Position numbers and translations under genes: made by a program
Assembly (NCBI RefSeq): GCF_014656195.1
Contig: NZ_BNBY01000028.1
Span: forward strand, 1-64,000
From: Kitasatospora xanthocidica
GTDB lineage: Bacteria > Actinomycetota > Actinomycetes > Streptomycetales > Streptomycetaceae
Direction: 5' to 3'
DNA: 64,000 bases
Notes under the pieces: model-generated
What the model saw: the letters and a program-made list of their open reading frames with translations, nothing else
The model's database searches: none
Told to the model about the DNA's origin: nothing
Shown: positions 28,246 through 39,180 of the stretch, one piece after another
Layout: each line of letters begins with the position of its first letter
How positions within the stretch are numbered: the stretch's first letter is position 1

Positions 28246-28503
28246 TCAGGCCTCGACGGCCACGATGTTGACGACCTTGCGGCCACGACGGTTGCCGAAC
28301 TGCACGGCACCGGCGGTCAGCGCGAACAGGGTGTCGTCGCCACCGCGACCGACGCCCGCACCCGGGTGGAAGTGGGTGCCACGCTGGCGGACGAGGATCT
28401 CGCCGGCCGAGACGACCTGGCCGCCGAAGCGCTTCACGCCGAGGCGCTGGGCGTTCGAGTCACGGCCGTTACGGGTAGAGCTTGCGCCCTTCTTGTGTGC
28501 CAT
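28246..28503 (-). CDS. rpmA: 50S ribosomal protein L27
   Basis: An 85-aa L27, whose N-terminal tail reaches the peptidyl-transferase centre. The start [20 protein letters not shown] is the typical unprocessed actinobacterial form, without the Firmicutes cleavage extension. It starts at ATG 28503, 14 nt after rplU, in the rplU-rpmA-obg operon. Confidence 0.98.
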   Translation of the reverse strand: MAHKKGASSTRNGRDSNAQRLGVKRFGGQVVSAGEILVRQRGTHFHPGAGVGRGGDDTLFALTAGAVQFGNRRGRKVVNIVAVEA

Positions 28504-28517
28504 ATCTCGCTATCCCC

Positions 28518-28835
28518 TTACTTGCTGACCGAGTCGATGCTGGTGATGCGCACCGCGGTGTGCTGCTGGCGGTGGCCCTGACGGCGGCGGTAGCCGGTCT
28601 TGTTCTTGTAACGCAGGATGACGATCTTGTCACCCTTGGTCTGGTCGACCACCTCGGCGTGAGCCTTCACGCCGGCCAGGACCCACGGGTCGGAGGTGAC
28701 AGCGTCACCGTCGACGACGAGGAGGGTCGAGAGCTCGACCGAGTCACCCGGCTTGGCCTCGATACGGTCGATCTCCAGCACGTCGCCCACGGCGACCTTG
28801 TGCTGGCGGCCGCCTGCGCGAACGATCGCGTACAT
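28518..28835 (-). CDS. rplU: 50S ribosomal protein L21
   Basis: A 105-aa L21 with the conserved [14 protein letters not shown] start and the C-terminal [15 protein letters not shown]-binding patch. First gene of the rplU-rpmA-obg operon. A long (about 130 nt) untranslated leader precedes it, which may carry autoregulatory structure as L21 leaders do in other phyla. Confidence 0.98.
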   Translation of the reverse strand: MYAIVRAGGRQHKVAVGDVLEIDRIEAKPGDSVELSTLLVVDGDAVTSDPWVLAGVKAHAEVVDQTKGDKIVILRYKNKTGYRRRQGHRQQHTAVRITSIDSVSK

Positions 28836-28986
28836 GCGGTACCTGCTTTCCTTGCTCGGTCGGAACCCCCGACGCCAGCCACCTGGGTACGGACACAGGA
28901 GCCTCTTCCCTCACTCGCCGCGCGAACGCGGTGACCTCGGGAAGGTGATGTGCTCGGGAGCATGGCGTAGACACGCCAGTGGTCAA
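28836..28986 (-). promoter_or_regulatory. rplU leader and candidate promoter
   Basis: A clean -35 TTGACC on the minus strand sits at 28981-28986. The matching -10 is less clear, about 17-18 nt downstream around 28958-28963. The 120-nt leader between it and the rplU ATG has G/A-rich segments and GGTGGCTGGCG-like pairing potential, and ends with GGAAAGCAGG. An L21-type autoregulatory leader is possible but not shown. Confidence 0.45.
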
Positions 28987-29065
28987 GAATACGGACCGGC
29001 CGCCCGGGGGGCAAACCGGCCCGCACGGCCCGGGGCGGAAGTGGCTCCCGCCCCGGGCGTGGGCA

Positions 29066-32000
29066 CTACTCGGCCGTCGTATCACCCTCGGCGGCCGCGG
29101 CCTTCTTGGCCGCCGCGCTCGTCCGCTTGGTAGCGGTCTTGCGGGCGGTGGTCTTCTTGGCCGCCGTGGTCGTCTTCTTGGCGGCGGTCTTCTTCGCGGC
29201 GGTCTTGCGAGCGGCCCGCTTCTTCGGCGCCGGCGCCTCCTCTGCGGCGGGAGCCTCGGCGGCGGGAGCCTCGGCGGCCTCCGCGGCCGGGGTCTCGACG
29301 GCCACGGCCTCCGCGACCACGACGGGCTCACCCGGCGCCTCGGCGACGGCCTGGGCGGCGGCCTCCGCGACGGCCGGGGCAGCGGCCTCCAGGGCCGCCT
29401 CCAGCGCCGCCTCGGCCTTCGCCTGGAGCACCACGATCTCGGCGGTGCCCGGCGAACCGGCCGGAGCCGTCGCCTTACGCACCGCGCGGCGGCGCTGACG
29501 GCCCGCCGGAGCGGCCGGCGCGGGCTCCGCGACGGCCGGGGCCTCGACGACCGGAGCCTGCGCGACGGCCTCCACGACCTCCACGGCCTCGACGCCCGGG
29601 ACCTCCAGAGCCAGCTGGCCCTCGATCTCCTCGCGCACCGGCTCGGCCGGCTCGACGACGGCCTCCACGGCCGCCGGCTCGGTCACGACGGCCACCGCGG
29701 CCTCGACGGCCTGCGGCTCCTCCTGGCCCGCGCCGCCCTTGCCCCGACGACGGCGCTTGCCGCCGACGGCCTCGCCCGCCGGGACGGACGGGGCGTGCAC
29801 GTGGGCGCTCGGCTGCTCCATGTGGACGATGACACCGCGGCCGTTGCAGTGCACGCAGGCCTCGGAGAAGGACTCCAGCAGGCCCTGGCCGACCCGCTTG
29901 CGGGTCATCTGGACCAGGCCCAGCGAGGTGACCTCGGCCACCTGGTGCTTGGTCCGGTCCCGGCCCAGGCACTCCAGCAGACGGCGCAGCACCAGGTCGC
30001 GGTTGGACTCCAGCACCATGTCGATGAAGTCGATCACGATGATGCCGCCGAGGTCGCGCAGCCGCAGCTGGCGCACGATCTCCTCGGCCGCCTCGATGTT
30101 GTTGCGGGTGACCGTCTCCTCCAGGTTGCCGCCCTGGCCGACGAACTTCCCGGTGTTGACGTCGATGACGACCATCGCCTCGGTGCGGTCGATCACCAGC
30201 GAACCGCCGCTGGGCAGCCAGACCTTGCGGTCCAGCGCCTTCATCAGCTGCTCGTCGATCCGGTAGGTGGCGAACACGTCCACCTCGGAGGTCCACCGCT
30301 GGAGGCGCTCGGCGAGGTCCGGGGCCACGTTGGAGACGTACTCGTGGATGGTCTTCCACGCCTCGTCGCCGGAGACGATGACCTTGGTGAAGTCCTCGTT
30401 GAAGATGTCGCGGACGACCCGGACGGTCATGTCCGGCTCGCCGTACAGCAGCGCCGGGGCGTTGCCGGTGGCGGCCTTCTTGCGGATGTCCTCCCACTGC
30501 TGCTGCAGCCGCTGGACGTCGCGGGTCAGCTCCTCCTCGGAGGCGCCCTCGGCGGCGGTGCGCACGATGACGCCCGCGTCGTCCGGGACGATCTTCTTGA
30601 GGATCTGCTTCAGACGGGCGCGCTCGTTCTCGGGCAGCTTGCGCGAGATGCCGGTCATCGAGCCCTCGGGCACGTAGACCAGGTAGCGGCCGGGCAGCGA
30701 GATCTGGCTGGTCAGGCGGGCGCCCTTGTGGCCGATCGGGTCCTTGGAGACCTGCACCAGCACGGACTGGCCGGACTTCAGCACCGACTCGATCCGGCGC
30801 GGACCGCCGTGGCCCAGCGCACCGAAGTTGACCTCACCGGCGTACAGCACCGCGTTGCGGCCCTTGCCGATGTCGACGAAGGCGGCCTCCATCGACGGCA
30901 GCACGTTCTGGACCTTGCCCAGGTAGACGTTGCCGACGTACGAGGTGGCCTGCTCCTTGTTGACGTAGTGCTCGACCAGGACGCCGTCCTCGAGGACGCC
31001 GATCTGGGTCCGCAGGCCGTTCTGGCGCACCACCATGACGCGCTCGACCGACTCCCGGCGGGCCAGGAACTCGGCCTCGGTGATGATCGGCACCCGGCGG
31101 CGGCCCAGCTCGCGGCCCTCGCGGCGGCGCTGCTTCTTCGCCTCCAGACGGGTCGAGCCCTTGATGGACTGCACCTCGTCCGGGTCGAAGGACGGCTCGG
31201 TGGAGCGGCGGCGCGGCTCGCGCACCTTCACCACCGTGCGGACGCCGTCCTCGGTGGTCTCGGCGGTCTCGACGGCGCCGGCCTCACCGCTGCGGCGGCG
31301 ACGGCGACGGCGACGGCGCGACGAGGACAGGCCGGCGGCCAGGTCGTCGTCGTCCTCGTCCTCGTCGAGGACGGCCGCGGCCGGCTCCTCGGCGACGGGC
31401 TGCTCGGTCTCGACGGCCTCAGCGGCGTCGAACTCCTCGGCCTCACCGCGACGGCGGCGACGGCCACCCCGGCGGCGACGGCGCGACGGACGGCCGTCCT
31501 CCCACTCGTCCTCGGCCTCCGGACCGGCGACGGGGGCCTCCACGACGGGCGCCTCGACGACGGGCACCTCGACCGGGGCCTCGACGACGACCGGCGCCTC
31601 GACGACCGGCTTGGCGGCGACGGGCTTGGCGGCGGCCGACCGGCCGGCGCCCTTGCGGCGGGTCGGCTCGACCCGGGTGCGGACCCGGCGGCGGCGGCCG
31701 ACGCCGCTGTACTCGAACTCGTCGTCCTCGGTGGACTCGGCCTGCGCCGGGGCCTCGGCCTGCACCGGAGCCTGCGCCGGGGCCGGGGCGGCGACGGCGG
31801 GCTGCGCGGCCGCGGCCGGCGCGACGTAGGGGGCGGGCTCCTGGAAGACCGGGGCCTGGAAGACGGCGGTGGCCGGGCGGACGGCGCGGCGGCGCGTCCG
31901 GTGCGGCGGCTCGGCCTCGGCGACCGGAGCGGGGGCCGGAGCGGCGGCGGCCGGGGCGGCCTCCTCCTCGGGCTCCTCGGCGACGGCCGGCTCCTCGGCC

Positions 32001-32638
32001 TGCGGCTCCTCGGCGGCCGGCTCCTCGACCGGGGCCTCGACGACCGGCGCGGCCTCGACCACGCGACGGCGGCGGGGGCGACGGGCCGGAGCGGCGGGGG
32101 CCTCCTCGGCCGCCGGCTCGGCGACGGGGGCGGCGGCGGGCGCGGGGGTCTCGACGACCGTGGCCTCGACCACGGGCGCCTCGGCCTCGGCGGCGGGCGC
32201 ACCGGCCGGAGCCTCGGCGCGCTTGCGGGCGCGGCGGGCCCGGGCGGGCTTCTCGGCCACCGGCTCGGCAGCCGGAGCGGCGATCGGCTCAGCGGGCTTC
32301 TCGGCGACGGGGGCGGCCTCGGCCGGCGCCGCCTCGGGCGTCCCGGCCGGGGCCTCGGCGCGCTTGCGGGTCCGGCGGGCCCGGACCGGCTTCTCGGCGG
32401 CCGGCTCGGCGGCCGGCTTCTCGGCAGCCGGGGCCGGAGCGGCCTCGGTCGTCGGCGCCTCGGCCGGCACCACGGTCTCGGCCGCCTCGACGGCCGCACC
32501 CTGGGGGGTGCCCGCCGGGCGGGAGACCGCGCGGCGACGACGGCGCGGCGGCGCGGCGGACGCGCCCTCACCGCCGGTCGCGGTGGTTTCGTTCGGTTCC
32601 GTGGCCGCGGTCTGCTGCGGATCGGTGTTATCGAGCAT
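29066..32638 (-). CDS. rne: Ribonuclease E/G with extended N- and C-terminal arms
   Basis: A 1190-aa endoribonuclease for mRNA decay and rRNA/tRNA processing. The catalytic core lies centrally (about 520-940). The S1 domain contains NVYLGKVQNVL near 570. The catalytic Asp pair sits in VVIDVNTGKF near 824 and IIVIDFIDM near 868, and the Zn-link CVHCNGRG is near 929. The N-terminal 520 residues are disordered, alternating Ala/Pro/Glu stretches with Arg-rich blocks such as SSSRRRRRRRRRS. The C-terminal 240 end in a Lys/Ala tail like histone H1. Catalytic core between two arms is the streptomycete arrangement. ATG 32638 has GGGAGA upstream. Confidence 0.95.
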   Translation of the reverse strand: MLDNTDPQQTAATEPNETTATGGEGASAAPPRRRRRAVSRPAGTPQGAAVEAAETVVPAEAPTTEAAPAPAAEKPAAEPAAEKPVRARRTRKRAEAPAGTPEAAPAEAAPVAEKPAEPIAAPAAEPVAEKPARARRARKRAEAPAGAPAAEAEAPVVEATVVETPAPAAAPVAEPAAEEAPAAPARRPRRRRVVEAAPVVEAPVEEPAAEEPQAEEPAVAEEPEEEAAPAAAAPAPAPVAEAEPPHRTRRRAVRPATAVFQAPVFQEPAPYVAPAAAAQPAVAAPAPAQAPVQAEAPAQAESTEDDEFEYSGVGRRRRVRTRVEPTRRKGAGRSAAAKPVAAKPVVEAPVVVEAPVEVPVVEAPVVEAPVAGPEAEDEWEDGRPSRRRRRGGRRRRRGEAEEFDAAEAVETEQPVAEEPAAAVLDEDEDDDDLAAGLSSSRRRRRRRRRSGEAGAVETAETTEDGVRTVVKVREPRRRSTEPSFDPDEVQSIKGSTRLEAKKQRRREGRELGRRRVPIITEAEFLARRESVERVMVVRQNGLRTQIGVLEDGVLVEHYVNKEQATSYVGNVYLGKVQNVLPSMEAAFVDIGKGRNAVLYAGEVNFGALGHGGPRRIESVLKSGQSVLVQVSKDPIGHKGARLTSQISLPGRYLVYVPEGSMTGISRKLPENERARLKQILKKIVPDDAGVIVRTAAEGASEEELTRDVQRLQQQWEDIRKKAATGNAPALLYGEPDMTVRVVRDIFNEDFTKVIVSGDEAWKTIHEYVSNVAPDLAERLQRWTSEVDVFATYRIDEQLMKALDRKVWLPSGGSLVIDRTEAMVVIDVNTGKFVGQGGNLEETVTRNNIEAAEEIVRQLRLRDLGGIIVIDFIDMVLESNRDLVLRRLLECLGRDRTKHQVAEVTSLGLVQMTRKRVGQGLLESFSEACVHCNGRGVIVHMEQPSAHVHAPSVPAGEAVGGKRRRRGKGGAGQEEPQAVEAAVAVVTEPAAVEAVVEPAEPVREEIEGQLALEVPGVEAVEVVEAVAQAPVVEAPAVAEPAPAAPAGRQRRRAVRKATAPAGSPGTAEIVVLQAKAEAALEAALEAAAPAVAEAAAQAVAEAPGEPVVVAEAVAVETPAAEAAEAPAAEAPAAEEAPAPKKRAARKTAAKKTAAKKTTTAAKKTTARKTATKRTSAAAKKAAAAEGDTTAE

Positions 32639-33034
32639 GCGGGTGGATCTCCCGTCAGGCCCCCGGGCTCCGCATCCGGGCACGGCACGGCACCTGCGGG
32701 TGGCCGGCATCTCGAGGATGCTCGGGCCGGACCCGTTCACGGTGCCGCCGTGCGGACGCGAGGCCGCACAGGGGCTCGTAGTCTCGCTCGGCGCCCCGCG
32801 CTCGGCGGGGTGTCGAAAGTCTTCTGGTCTGACCAGTCTTCTGAGGTTTTCCCAAGCTGCGCCGTCCCCCAACCCCGGGTGGCTCCCGGACGGGGCCCCG
32901 GGCCCACCGGCCGTCCTGGCCGGCAGGCCCCGGGTGACAGGCCTGTGCTGCGACGACGCTCGCTCCCCTGGGGAGCCGCGGGAACCCTGGAGGACCATCG
33001 GGTCCAGTGAGGCACTGGACCCGGCCTCCGCCCG
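32639..33034 (-). promoter_or_regulatory. 396-bp rne leader with repeated CAGAAGACT
   Basis: No gene is supported. On the minus strand CAGAAGACT occurs twice 17 bp apart (plus-strand coordinates 32818-32826 and 32835-32843). Between and overlapping them is CTGGTCAGACCAG, a short hairpin. The locally lower GC suggests a regulatory site roughly 180-220 nt before the rne start. Autoregulation of rne through its leader is known in E. coli; here it is only a possibility. Confidence 0.4.
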
Positions 33035-33835
33035 CTAGGCGGGCGCGGTAGCGCGCGGCCCGGCGTCCGGCTCCGAGCCGGCCGGGGCCGCGGCGCGGTC
33101 GAGCGCCAGCGGGTCGGTCACCGTGCCGGTCCCCTCGTCGAGCGGCCCCTGCGCCAGCCTGGTCACCTCTGCGGGGACCGGCGGCGCCAGGTCGGCCGTC
33201 GCACGGAGACCGGACAATACGTCGTCGGGTCGTACGGCGGGTGTGGCGTGTCGTACTACCAGGCGCAGTATCGCACAGGGACGGCCGGTCCGAACATCGC
33301 GGTCCGTTCCGGCCTCCGTGTCCGCACCGCCGTCGACCTGGGGCGGGAGGACGTCGAGCGCCGCCACCGCGCCGCGCGCGTCGAATACCCGCACGCCGTT
33401 CTTGGTGACACGTTCGACCTCGACCCGCTCCTCGGCCAGGAAACGCGCCACGGCGCCGGCCGCCTCGTCCGGCTCCACGCCGTCGAGCCTGACCAGCCAC
33501 TCGGAGGCCTCCAGGCGCTCCACGAAGTTCGGGGTGCGCACCTCGACCGCGTCGATCACGTCGAGGCCGTTCGGCAGCGACTCGTCCAGCTGCGCCCGCA
33601 ACTGCTCCGGGTCACGGACGGCGGCCAGGCCGATCTCCAGGTACTCCGCCTCGCTGGCCACCCCGGTCGGGGCGGCGTTGGCGTAGGAGACCTTGGGGTG
33701 CGGGGTGAAGCCGGCCGAGTAGGCCATCGGAACGGCCGACCGGCGCAGGGCGCGCTCGAAGGCGCGCTGGAAGTCACGGTGGCTGGTGAAGCGGAGCCGG
33801 CCGCGCTTGGTGTAGCGGAGACGAATCCGCTGCAC
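33035..33835 (-). CDS. TIGR03936-family radical-SAM-associated protein (DUF2344)
   Basis: A 266-aa cytoplasmic protein with the DUF2344 opening QRIRLRYTKRGRLRFTSHRD and the conserved AYSAGFTPHPKVSYANAAPTG segment. In many bacteria this domain is fused to, or adjacent to, the TIGR03960-type radical SAM protein, as here. Function is unestablished; proximity to rne, rplU and rpmA suggests RNA or ribosome modification. The last 60 residues are Pro/Ala-rich. ATG 33835 is used. The upstream radical SAM gene is 250 nt away, separated by a hairpin. Confidence 0.9.
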   Translation of the reverse strand: MQRIRLRYTKRGRLRFTSHRDFQRAFERALRRSAVPMAYSAGFTPHPKVSYANAAPTGVASEAEYLEIGLAAVRDPEQLRAQLDESLPNGLDVIDAVEVRTPNFVERLEASEWLVRLDGVEPDEAAGAVARFLAEERVEVERVTKNGVRVFDARGAVAALDVLPPQVDGGADTEAGTDRDVRTGRPCAILRLVVRHATPAVRPDDVLSGLRATADLAPPVPAEVTRLAQGPLDEGTGTVTDPLALDRAAAPAGSEPDAGPRATAPA

Positions 33836-34005
33836 CGTCGGCGCGGGCGGCGGACCGTCGGGCGTACGGCGTGCCAGGGTCGCTCAGTCCTTAGTCAGTT
33901 GTCCCCGTCCGGCGCGGCGTCTTCCCGCCACTGCCCGGACTCTGTCACCTCAAAGGGTACGCGCCCCACCGCCCCGCTCGCTCCGCCCCTGGTCAGCCAC
34001 GCCCC

Positions 34006-34037
34006 GGGCCCCGGCCGGAACCTTCCGACCGGGGCCC
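34006..34037 (-). terminator. Hairpin after the TIGR03960-type gene
   Basis: GGGCCCCGG (34006-34014) pairs with CCGGGGCCC (34029-34037), extended by a few inner pairs, 48 nt past the stop at 34086. No T-run. Confidence 0.55.
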
Positions 34038-34085
34038 AGGGTGTGGGAACCGTCACTCGCCGACGACCACCGCCGACGCCCGCGG

Positions 34086-36014
<1,929 letters not shown>

Positions 36015-36583
36015 GTACTAGGAACCCTTACGACGTGATTCGGTGCCGCGAGTCGGCACGGGAGGGGTGACCCTCAAGGGTAGCCCAATCCGGGGATCGG
36101 ACCGTCTGCCCCCGGGCGCGGGCCCACCGCGCTCCGGCGCGACCCGACCGCTCGGTGCCCGCCCCGGTACGCGCAGTGCGCGCCCGCCGCCCGGCGCCGT
36201 CCGCCGTTGACACGCCCGGACGGCCCGTGCGGTACTGACAGGGCTCCGCCAAGGGCAGGGCCGCGCCAGGGCACGGCTCCGCCAAGGGCAGCTCCCCGCC
36301 AGGGGCACGGCTCCGCCTGGCCCATCTGGACCCCTTCCGGACAAGGGAGTTGGGTCGTACGCTCGGGCCCTCGCCGGAGTTCCCCCCGGCGCTGCCCCTC
36401 TCCCTCCCCCACGCCCGCACGGCCCCGTCCACCCTCACCAGGCCCGTCCCGTGTCCGCCCGGCCGCCGTCCCCGGCCCGCGGTGCCCGTCCCCCGCCCGC
36501 GCCCCGTGCCCGGCGGCGCACCCGCGCGCCGGCCGAGGGCGCCCGGCCGCCGGGCGGGCCGTACGACCGGCGCAAGGAGAACC
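36015..36583. other. 569-bp divergent spacer with tandem repeats
   Basis: Lies between the radical SAM gene (minus) and the carboxypeptidase-like gene (plus). It holds TTGACA at 36207-36212 without a good -10, the repeat array described separately, and a long Pro/Arg-codon-like GC-rich stretch (36370-36560). The plus-strand frame open through it lacks a start site and looks spurious. Confidence 0.5.
36242..36325. repeat. Two and a half tandem repeats of 33-34 bp
   Basis: GGCTCCGCCAAGGGCAG occurs at 36242-36258 and 36275-36291, with GGCTCCGCC again at 36309-36317. The links CCGCGCCAGGGCAC and CTCCCCGCCAGGGGCAC are also related. Each unit holds small complementary GGC/GCC arms. It lies about 230-310 nt upstream of the radical SAM start. 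Confidence 0.75.
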
Positions 36584-37885
36584 ATGACCGACACCGGTCG
36601 GCGGATCCGCCCCCTCCGGCCCCTCGACTCCCGTCCGGCCCGCTACCCCACGGCGGCCCAGGCCGAGTGCGCGGCCCGACGGCTCGCCCTGCGCCACCCG
36701 GACCGCTGCCGGCTGCGCGAGGTGGGCCGTTCCCGGGCCGGGCGCCCGCTGCTGCTGCTCTCCGTGGACCGCGGCCCGCGCGCCGTGCTGGTGGTCGGCG
36801 GCCCGCATCCGAACGAGCCGATCGGCACCGCCGGGGCGGTCCGGCTGGCCGAGCTGCTGCTGGAGCGCCCCGCCCGTCCGGGGCTGTCCTGGCACCTGCT
36901 GCTCTGCCTCGACCCGGACGGCGCCGCGCTGAACGCCGGCTGGCTGGACGGCCCGCTCACCATGGGCCGCCACTACGAGCACTTCTTCCGGCCCTCCTTC
37001 GAGGAGCAGCCGGAGCTGTTGCCCGCCCCCGGCGGCGGCCGCCCGCCGATGCCGGAGAGCCTGGCGCTGACCGGCCTGATCGACGAGCTGCGCCCGTTCC
37101 TGCAGTGCTCGCTGCACGGGGTGGACTTCGGCGGCGCCTTCGTGCAGCTCACCGGCCCGGTGCCCGGTCTGGCCGAGCGGTTCGCCCGCTCCGCCGAGCG
37201 GGCCGGCCTGCCGCTGGACGTGGACTCCTACGACGCGATCGGCTGGGCCAGCCCCGCCCCCGGCACGTATCTGATGCCGGCGCCCGGCAGCCGGGAGGCC
37301 TCCCGGGCGCTGCCGGACGAGCCGGAGCTGTCGACCTGGTCCTACGCCGCCCGGCAGGGGGCGGTCACGGCCGTGCTGGAGGTGCCGATGTGGGCGGTGG
37401 ACGCGGTCGGCGACGGCCGCCCCCACCCGGCCGGGCCGCGGGCCCTCGCGGCCGCCGCCCGGGACCTCACCGCGCGCGCCGAGGAGCTGCGGGCGGTGCT
37501 CGCCCGGGTCCCCGCGCACGGCCACGAGGCGTACGGCCCGCTGGTGCGCACCGCCGAGTTCAGTCTGGCGGTGGCGCCGCGGGTGGCGCAGGAGTGGCTG
37601 GACCGCTGGAGCCCCGAGCCGCTCTCCTGTTCGCGGGTGACCACCGTCGGGCTGGTCGCGGCCCGGTTGCCGCTGCGGGTCGCTTCGGTGCTGCTGCGGC
37701 TGCTCGCGGACGCCCGCGGCCCTGGCGCGGAGGCCGCCCGGGAGCGCGCCCGGGGTGTCGTGGCCGACAGTCTGGACCGGCTGCGCAACCGCTTCGGCGC
37801 CCGCTGGGTGCCGGTGCAGGAGCAGTTGGCGCACCAGACCCGCGCCGTCCTCGCGGCCGCCGACTGCCTGCTCCAGTTGACCTGA
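36584..37885 (+). CDS. M14-like zinc carboxypeptidase family protein
   Basis: A 433-aa cytoplasmic protein without a signal peptide. Zinc-site residues of the M14 fold are visible: HPNEP (His75, Glu78) and the third ligand His in CSLHGVDFGG near residue 180. VLEVPMW near 265 likely contributes the catalytic Glu. The lack of a signal peptide suggests an intracellular peptidase or amidase, perhaps acting on muropeptides or small peptides. ATG 36584 is preceded by AAGGAGAACC. It stands alone on the plus strand, convergent with rodA, and looks like an insertion beside the cell-wall cluster. Confidence 0.78.
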   Translation: MTDTGRRIRPLRPLDSRPARYPTAAQAECAARRLALRHPDRCRLREVGRSRAGRPLLLLSVDRGPRAVLVVGGPHPNEPIGTAGAVRLAELLLERPARPGLSWHLLLCLDPDGAALNAGWLDGPLTMGRHYEHFFRPSFEEQPELLPAPGGGRPPMPESLALTGLIDELRPFLQCSLHGVDFGGAFVQLTGPVPGLAERFARSAERAGLPLDVDSYDAIGWASPAPGTYLMPAPGSREASRALPDEPELSTWSYAARQGAVTAVLEVPMWAVDAVGDGRPHPAGPRALAAAARDLTARAEELRAVLARVPAHGHEAYGPLVRTAEFSLAVAPRVAQEWLDRWSPEPLSCSRVTTVGLVAARLPLRVASVLLRLLADARGPGAEAARERARGVVADSLDRLRNRFGARWVPVQEQLAHQTRAVLAAADCLLQLT

Positions 37886-37918
37886 CGATACGTCAACTCC
37901 AATGGAGAGAAAGCGAAA

Positions 37919-37948
37919 GGGCCGGTCCGGGATTCCCCGGACCGGCCC
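37919..37948. terminator. Terminator between carboxypeptidase-like gene and rodA
   Basis: A perfect 13-bp stem (GGGCCGGTCCGGG with CCCGGACCGGCCC) and an ATTC loop. On the minus strand it is followed by CCTTTCGCTTTCTCTC, so it best serves rodA, but it lies past both convergent stops. Confidence 0.8.
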
Positions 37949-37980
37949 CGCCGCGCACCCGCTCAGGCCGCTCAGGCCGC

Positions 37981-39180
37981 TCAGGCCGCTATCGGCCGCT
38001 GGCTGCGCACCGCCTGGAGCAGCCCGATCGCCAGCCAGTTCGCGAACATCGACGACCCGCCGTACGAGACGAACGGCAGCGGGATGCCGGCGACCGGCAT
38101 GATGCCCAGGCACATCCCTATGTTCTCGAAGGCCTGGAAGGACAGCCAGGCGACGATCCCGGCCGCCACGATCGTGCCGTAGAGGTCGGTCGCCTGCCGG
38201 GCGATCCGGCAGGCCCGCCACAGCACCACGCCGACCAGCAGGATGATCGCCAGCGCTCCGACGAAGCCCAGTTCCTCGCCGGCGACGGTGAACACGAAGT
38301 CGGTCTGCTGCTCCGGCACGAACTGCCCGGTGGTCTGGGTCCCGTGGAACAGGCCCTTGCCGGTGAGTCCGCCCGAGCCGATCGCGATCCGGGCCTGCGC
38401 GGTGTTGTAGCCGACGCCGTTGGGGTCCAGCTGTGGGTTGGCGAAGGCCGCGAAGCGGTCGATCTGGTACTTGCTGAGCAGCCCGAACTTCCAGATCGCC
38501 ACGCAGCCGGCGGCGCCCGCCATCAGCAGTCCGAGGACCCAGCGGTTGGCCGCGCCGGAGCCGAGCAGGATGCCCAGCACGATCGCGGCCATCACCATCA
38601 CCGAGCCGGCGTCCGGCATCAGCATCACGACGGCCATCGGCAGGCCGGCCCAGACCAGGCCCCGGAACACGGCCCGGTGCGAGGGGAACTCCCGCTCCCC
38701 CGCGTCCACCTGGTCGGACAGCACGACCGCCATCGCCAGGACGATCGCCAGCTTCGCGAACTCGGCGGGCTGGATCGAGAAGCCGCCGCCGAGCTGGATC
38801 CACGAGTGCGCGCCGTTGATGGTCGAGCCCAGCGGGCTGAGCGTCGCCGCCAGCAGCACGATCACGCCGACGTACAGGAACGGCACCAGGGTGCGGAAAC
38901 GCCGGCTCCCTATCGCTATCACGACGGAGCACAGCACCAGCCCGACCACGAAGTTGGTCAGGTGCCGGTACAGGAAGTACTGCGGGTCCCCGTGGGTGAG
39001 GGAGTCGCGCCCGCGGGTGGCCGACCAGACCAGCAGCGAGCTGCCCGCCGAGAGGGCGAGCGCGGCCAGCAGCAGTATCCAGTCCAGCCGCCAGAGCGGG
39101 GAGTCCTTGGCGAGGGTCTTGGGGACCCCTCTGCGCTGCGGGGCCAGCCGCAGCTGCCGGTAGGAGCCGTAGGAGGTCAT
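37981..39180 (-). CDS. rodA: SEDS peptidoglycan glycosyltransferase RodA
   Basis: A 399-aa polytopic SEDS protein that polymerises lipid II with a class B PBP. Key segments: MPDAGS in place of the common QPDLGT; EQQTDFVF, whose Asp matches the catalytic residue of RodA; FENIGM and VSYGGSS near the C-terminus. Ten hydrophobic helices are expected. In S. coelicolor the gene in this position is known as sfr and serves spore-wall synthesis; that name is from memory. ATG 39180 overlaps the pbp2 stop by four bases (ATGA), so the two are translationally coupled. Confidence 0.94.
   Translation of the reverse strand: MTSYGSYRQLRLAPQRRGVPKTLAKDSPLWRLDWILLLAALALSAGSSLLVWSATRGRDSLTHGDPQYFLYRHLTNFVVGLVLCSVVIAIGSRRFRTLVPFLYVGVIVLLAATLSPLGSTINGAHSWIQLGGGFSIQPAEFAKLAIVLAMAVVLSDQVDAGEREFPSHRAVFRGLVWAGLPMAVVMLMPDAGSVMVMAAIVLGILLGSGAANRWVLGLLMAGAAGCVAIWKFGLLSKYQIDRFAAFANPQLDPNGVGYNTAQARIAIGSGGLTGKGLFHGTQTTGQFVPEQQTDFVFTVAGEELGFVGALAIILLVGVVLWRACRIARQATDLYGTIVAAGIVAWLSFQAFENIGMCLGIMPVAGIPLPFVSYGGSSMFANWLAIGLLQAVRSQRPIAA

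Noticed and set aside
28979-33010. 1343-codon plus-strand frame opposite rne
   Set aside because: It is antisense to RNase E and gives Gly/Leu/Arg low-complexity sequence with no domain; the minus-strand frame encodes a clear enzyme.
36207-36236. TTGACA as a strong promoter for the carboxypeptidase-like gene
   Set aside because: No -10 at 16-19 bp spacing fits TANNNT, and the gene start is about 370 nt away with a gene-free GC-rich stretch between.
36350-36583. N-terminal extension of the carboxypeptidase-like gene
   Set aside because: The extension is Pro/Arg-rich, lacks a ribosome site, and precedes an ATG with an ideal AAGGAG.
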